The notes under the pieces: model-generated
What the model was told of the DNA's origin: nothing
The model's input: only the letters and a program-made list of their open reading frames with translations
Database searches by the model: none
Source of the DNA: Thermoplasmata archaeon
GTDB taxonomy: Archaea > Thermoplasmatota > Thermoplasmata > Thermoplasmatales > Thermoplasmataceae
Length of the DNA stretch: 17,050 bases
Direction: 5' to 3'
Assembly (NCBI GenBank): GCA_021826765.1
Contig: JAKAYK010000013.1
Location: 1-17,050 of the forward strand
Part shown: in pieces, positions 14,303-17,050 of the stretch
Layout: every line of letters begins with the position of its first letter
Position numbering within the stretch: position 1 is the stretch's first letter
Program-made: the position numbers and the translations under genes

Positions 14303-15646
14303 TCAGGTGGTTATGGAATCCACACCTGAATTTACAGTCTCTTTGGAAAGAAAGATTCCAATAGCCATCACTGCAATGCCAATCAACACAAAGAATACCC
14401 AAAGCTCCAAAAGGAACGTAATGCTTGCACTATTATTCCATACATGCCACAGATAAGCGATGAGCGTCAACGCGAAACTTGCTGGAAGAGACGCAAAGTT
14501 GTAAACTGTTCCAACTGCTGTAGTTCTGTGTGCTTTGTTGAAAGTCTCGGTAAGGAATGCAGGAATCGAAGAGAAGATTGCGGCTTCGAAGAATGCAATA
14601 ATGGAAAATGCTACAACTGTCATTTGAATGGAAACAGGTGTCAGATAATAAGCAGGGATGAATGCTATGAAAAATAATATTGTGAAGACACTGAGCGAAA
14701 GTTTCCTCCTGAACAGATAGTATCCTGCAAAACCACCTATCCATACTCCTGCAAGAGATACGAGATTTATGTATGCATTTTGAATGCCCATTGTTGCTAT
14801 TAATGCATTCCTCCCCATCGTTGGGTAGGTTAAATGATCAAACATGATTAAAAGTGTCGGGAAAAAGCTAAAAGTTATTATGTTTATGAATAGAAGCCCT
14901 GACAGAATGAGTAAAGTTGCAAAATATTCTCTTAACTGCCTTATTATGCCAAACAGTGGAACTTTTTCAAGTTTCCCCTCTTTCTGCATATTCTTGAATA
15001 CCTCTGTTTCATTGGTGAAAAGCCTTATTACCAGAGCAGCAAGGGCAGGGATTATCGTTGTGAGATACATATATCTCCAGCTCAAATCAGATGATATTCT
15101 TAATGGCCCCTCAATCAGGTAAATGACCAGAGATATGAGGAAAAATCCAACACCGTATCCGCTCTGTACGAATGAGCCTACGAAGAGCCTGCTCTTCTGT
15201 GGAACATTTTCCATTGAAAGTGCTGCTCCCCCTGCATATTCCGCACCAGCAAATATTCCTACCATGAAAAGCAATATGAAAAGTAAAACAGGTGCGACGT
15301 ACCCAACCTGTGAATATACCGGAAGAAAGGCTATTGCAAAAGAGAAGATTGAAAAACCTATAATAGAATATACAAGCATAGTCCGGCGTCCATATCTGTC
15401 TCCAAGGAAATTGCCCAAAGTGATTGATCCTACTATTCTTGCAACAGCTCCGAAGGGAAGACCTAGAAATATGGCAACAAGAGCGAGACCACCATAAGAT
15501 TTTGGAAAAAATTGTGTGGACAGCGTAGTTGCTACGAGAAGATAACCTATAGAAACATAGCCATCCATTAACCATCCTGAAAAAGCCCCAAGAACGGGAA
15601 TGAAGGATGTCTTGCTTACAACATGCTCGATGGGATTGCTTTCCAT
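14303..15646 (-). CDS. MFS transporter, 12-helix metabolite/H+ symporter-like
   Basis: A major facilitator superfamily membrane protein with about 12 hydrophobic helices. Counting from an upstream GTG (15664), the MFS motif A is seen as GNFLGDRYGRR (84-94) after the second helix, and a WLMDGYVSIGY segment with an acidic residue lies in helix 1. The layout resembles metabolite:H+ and sugar symporters, which would use the steep proton gradient of an acidophile; the substrate is unknown. ATG 15646 is chosen as it lies about 13 nt after the transcription start predicted by the AT box at 15674-15690; GTG 15664 would add six residues. The next gene on the strand is an acyl-CoA synthetase, hinting at an organic acid substrate. 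Confidence 0.9.
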   Translation of the reverse strand: MESNPIEHVVSKTSFIPVLGAFSGWLMDGYVSIGYLLVATTLSTQFFPKSYGGLALVAIFLGLPFGAVARIVGSITLGNFLGDRYGRRTMLVYSIIGFSIFSFAIAFLPVYSQVGYVAPVLLFILLFMVGIFAGAEYAGGAALSMENVPQKSRLFVGSFVQSGYGVGFFLISLVIYLIEGPLRISSDLSWRYMYLTTIIPALAALVIRLFTNETEVFKNMQKEGKLEKVPLFGIIRQLREYFATLLILSGLLFINIITFSFFPTLLIMFDHLTYPTMGRNALIATMGIQNAYINLVSLAGVWIGGFAGYYLFRRKLSLSVFTILFFIAFIPAYYLTPVSIQMTVVAFSIIAFFEAAIFSSIPAFLTETFNKAHRTTAVGTVYNFASLPASFALTLIAYLWHVWNNSASITFLLELWVFFVLIGIAVMAIGIFLSKETVNSGVDSITT

Positions 15647-16001
15647 CGTATTTAAATCATTCACGGGACGTAATATTTATTCAATATTTAATATGAATGC
15701 ACCTTTTTATACATTTACATTAAGGAAAATATTTTAAACATTTGTGAGCGGGAATCCCCTTGCGCAAGTGAGAGAAAAAATTTGCAAAAAGATATTGTCT
15801 TTCTGAGGATATTACAATTTTCTCCTGCAGACAGAAAATGGAGAACGGATCGCATATTGCTTCGCGACTGCCTGCATCCATAAAGCCAGATTGCTCATCG
15901 TGAAGGATAGAGTGCATTCGGCCGATGGGAATTCAACCCCATGGAGATACCACCATCAACCTTTGACGCAAAAATATTCCATTGAAAGCGTGGAGTGTGG
16001 G
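15647..16001. other. Gene-free spacer with hairpin-forming segments
   Basis: No coding frame here is convincing. The left part holds the MFS promoter (TATA-like AT box at 15674-15690, minus strand). Further right, three self-complementary stretches stand out: CTTGCGCAAG (15759-15768) after GGGAATCCC, CATTCGGCCGATG (15914-15926, imperfect), and ATGGG...CCCAT (15925-15929 with 15938-15942, 8-nt loop). The GGGAATCCCC and GGGAATTCAACCCC wording resembles ends of IS200/IS605 elements, but no transposase remnant was recognised in it. Confidence 0.4.
15674..15690 (-). promoter_or_regulatory. TATA-like AT box of the MFS gene
   Basis: The minus-strand sequence TAAATATTGAATAAATA is centred about 35-40 nt before ATG 15646, consistent with a short leader, and 18-20 nt before the alternative GTG 15664. 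Confidence 0.4.
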
Positions 16002-16298
16002 TCACATGAATTTGAGCCAGAGCATTACCGGGTCATCCTCTCCTTCCAGTTGAGTTACAGTTTCACCCAGTGAGCTTATGGTTCTGAATGTTGTGAAGAA
16101 TATTTTGTCACCTTCCCTGACACCAGTCATTATGTGCTCTACAGGTTGACCGTCCGGCAGATGTGCAAGTGCTTCAGGCATCTCTGGACTGAAATAAAGC
16201 TCTATTGTATTATCCCCATTTTCATGGAGAGAATAAGATCTGTTTATCAGTATATATTCCTTCAATTTCTCATATTCAACCCATGGTTTGTTGTTCAT
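16002..16298 (-). CDS. Small hypothetical protein, 98 aa
   Basis: I do not recognise this family. The 98-aa product has the look of a real soluble protein, with mixed polar and hydrophobic residues, a MNNKPWVEYEKLKEYILI N-terminus, an acidic pI, and segments such as ELYFSPEMPEALAHLPDG and VREGDKIFFTTFRT that read as beta-strands and turns. There is one Cys-free chain with no signal peptide or membrane helix. A TATA-like element (16316-16324, minus strand) sits about 22 nt before ATG 16298, in line with a leaderless mRNA, and supports the start. It lies between hairpin-rich DNA and a tnpB relic, so it may be a passenger or simply a lineage-specific gene. Function unknown. Confidence 0.65.
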   Translation of the reverse strand: MNNKPWVEYEKLKEYILINRSYSLHENGDNTIELYFSPEMPEALAHLPDGQPVEHIMTGVREGDKIFFTTFRTISSLGETVTQLEGEDDPVMLWLKFM

Positions 16299-16315
16299 GA
16301 GCTAAAATTACCGCA

Positions 16316-16324
16316 TATTTTAAA
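16316..16324 (-). promoter_or_regulatory. TATA-like box of the 98-aa gene
   Basis: The minus-strand sequence TTTAAAATA is centred about 22 nt before ATG 16298. It is one of the better arguments that this short gene is expressed. Confidence 0.4.
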
Positions 16325-16372
16325 TCTCTTTCCCTTGAAATTACAATTCCTTTGTTAAAGATTCTATCCTGC

Positions 16373-16402
16373 ATCCTCTCCATCCTGAAAGGATTAGAGG
16401 AT
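16373..16402 (-). repeat. Terminal hairpin of an IS200/IS605-type element (omegaRNA 3' end-like)
   Basis: On the minus strand, ATCCTCT pairs with AGAGGAT (7 bp) outside an ATCCT/AGGAT inner stem (5 bp) closed by a TTC triloop. A GAGAAT lead-in and a following GCAGG complete the usual pattern of the right end of IS200/IS605 elements. That right end also forms the 3' part of the TnpB guide RNA. It lies directly downstream of a decayed tnpB tail in the correct orientation, which supports the reading. Confidence 0.65.
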
Positions 16403-16602
16403 TCTCTTCATAGAGTGGCAATTCACGGGCCCCCCTTTGAGACTCCCACCGTTCCAGCACTTTCCACAGGCGTCAAATTAGAAATGTTCTTCCCTACTTT
16501 ATCATTCCAATGCTGCATATGTTTATTGCAGCTTGCATGCTTCTATCCATCATGAGGCCCCGGTTTACAGTGGTTGAGAGCAATTTTTGAAATGTGTTAT
16601 AA
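16403..16602 (-). pseudogene. tnpB: Decayed C-terminal fragment of tnpB (IS200/IS605 family)
   Basis: Two minus-strand frames together recall the end of a TnpB protein. One frame reads GLMMDRSMQAAINI (M at 16553), matching the conserved zinc-ribbon end and the DRD-x-NAAINI catalytic motif, with Ser in place of the second Asp and Gln for Asn. It stops at 16494-16496. After a frameshift the next frame reads VGKNISNLTPVESAGTVG, as in the family's C-terminal tail, and stops soon after. Just before GLMM the TGT of a zinc-ribbon Cys is out of frame by one base. The rest of the gene is missing: deoxyhypusine synthase begins its 3' end at 16616. It is a dead relic and cannot encode a working nuclease. 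IS200/IS605 TnpB is an RNA-guided nuclease and the likely ancestor of Cas12. Confidence 0.7.
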
Positions 16603-16613
16603 GTACAGAAAAA

Positions 16614-17050
16614 TCAAAGGAATGGCCCCAGAAGGAGTGGAAGGATCACAGTTGCGTCTCCATAAACATTGACAAATTTCGCATCTGGCCTGATCTTCTT
16701 CCATGAAATTGCCTCTTCGAGTTTTGCACCTGAAAGAGAACCATCAAATTCCTGTGCTGTTGTGATATAAACTGAGTAGTCCAGGCCACCCCTGAATTGA
16801 TTCCACCATATGGTGTGGTGCTTGGAGATACCGCCACCTATCATCAAAGATCCTGTCTTTTTTGAATCGAATATTATGTCTGAAAGCTCATGCTCATCCT
16901 GCAGCACATCCACCATGAAATCCGGGTTCATTTCCCTGAAAGACCATAACTGTGAGCCAAATGAGCCATCAGTTATGCCTGGAACGAATACCTTGATGTT
17001 GTTTTTTGCAGCATTATACAGGATGGAAGATTCATTGTTTATCTCCAACC
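16614..17050 (-). CDS. dys: Deoxyhypusine synthase, C-terminal part (5' end outside window)
   Basis: The visible 145 codons are the C-terminal half of deoxyhypusine synthase, which transfers the aminobutyl group of spermidine to a lysine of initiation factor aIF5A, using NAD. The signature blocks are present: SSILYNAAKNNIKVFVPGITDG, LMIGGGISKHHTIWWNQFR with the active-site Lys (residue 76 of the visible part), YSVYITTAQEFDGSLSGA, and EAISWKKI...GDATVILPLL. The frame remains open past 17050, so the TTG near the edge is an internal Leu codon and not a start. The stop TGA is at 16614-16616. Length and motifs look normal for the part seen. Confidence 0.95.
   Translation of the reverse strand, partial: LEINNESSILYNAAKNNIKVFVPGITDGSFGSQLWSFREMNPDFMVDVLQDEHELSDIIFDSKKTGSLMIGGGISKHHTIWWNQFRGGLDYSVYITTAQEFDGSLSGAKLEEAISWKKIRPDAKFVNVYGDATVILPLLLGPFL

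Noticed and set aside
15720..16073. Short frames on both strands in the 15.7-16.0 kb spacer (65 and 60 codons)
   Set aside because: Neither has a family, a convincing start signal or supportive composition, and the plus-strand frame overlaps the 98-aa gene antisense.
16352..16555. 67-codon plus-strand frame
   Set aside because: It is antisense to the tnpB relic, and the minus-strand reading explains the sequence better.
1..17050. CRISPR array or classical defence cluster
   Set aside because: No regularly spaced direct repeats and no cas, restriction-modification or toxin-antitoxin genes were seen.

Overview
The window looks like a chromosomal segment of an acidophilic archaeon of the Thermoplasmata (Thermoplasma/Ferroplasma/Cuniculiplasma-like). 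It carries an archaeal-type primase small subunit, Alba, sn-glycerol-1-phosphate dehydrogenase, a UPF0179 protein and deoxyhypusine synthase. TATA-like boxes sit about 22-28 nt ahead of many start codons, which suggests leaderless mRNAs, and a secreted S53 (sedolisin) protease points to an acidic habitat. The DNA is AT-rich. Genus-level placement is inference only.

Layout. 1-2065 (-): secreted S53 peptidase, running off the left edge. 2108-3244 (+): primase small subunit, divergent from the protease over a 42-bp spacer with one shared AT box. 3329-5257 (+): rubrerythrin without a rubredoxin domain, a DUF3501 protein, then an ABC ATPase with no permease. 5271-7330 (-): polyprenyl diphosphate synthase, Alba, Lrp/AsnC regulator, and a small unrecognised protein overlapping the regulator. 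7373-8206 (+): Hanks-type protein kinase with a DFS variant motif. 8249-8322 and 8734-8806: tRNA-Arg(UCG) and tRNA-Gly(GCC), separated by 411 bp without a convincing gene. 9033-11715 (+): compact run of egsA, UPF0179 and a TGS-domain GTPase. 11728-12390 (-): family 5-type uracil-DNA glycosylase. 12438-15646 (-): acyl-CoA synthetase and an MFS transporter. 15647-16001: gene-free, with hairpin-forming sequence. 16002-16298 (-): small orphan protein. 16373-16602 (-): decayed tail of an IS200/IS605 tnpB gene with its terminal hairpin. 16614-17050 (-): C-terminal part of deoxyhypusine synthase.

Functional themes. Lipid metabolism recurs: EgsA makes the archaeal glycerophosphate backbone, the prenyl synthase makes isoprenoid chains (probably long ones for quinones), and the acyl-CoA synthetase/MFS pair may import and activate an organic acid. 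Replication, repair and chromatin are represented by PriS, UDG and Alba, and oxidative stress by rubrerythrin-DUF3501. Most of the window is ordinary core genome. The accessory or odd parts are the tnpB relic, the hairpin-rich spacer near 15.8 kb, the kinase next to the Lrp/small-protein pair, and the prodomain-less sedolisin. I did not find a convincing new multi-gene system.
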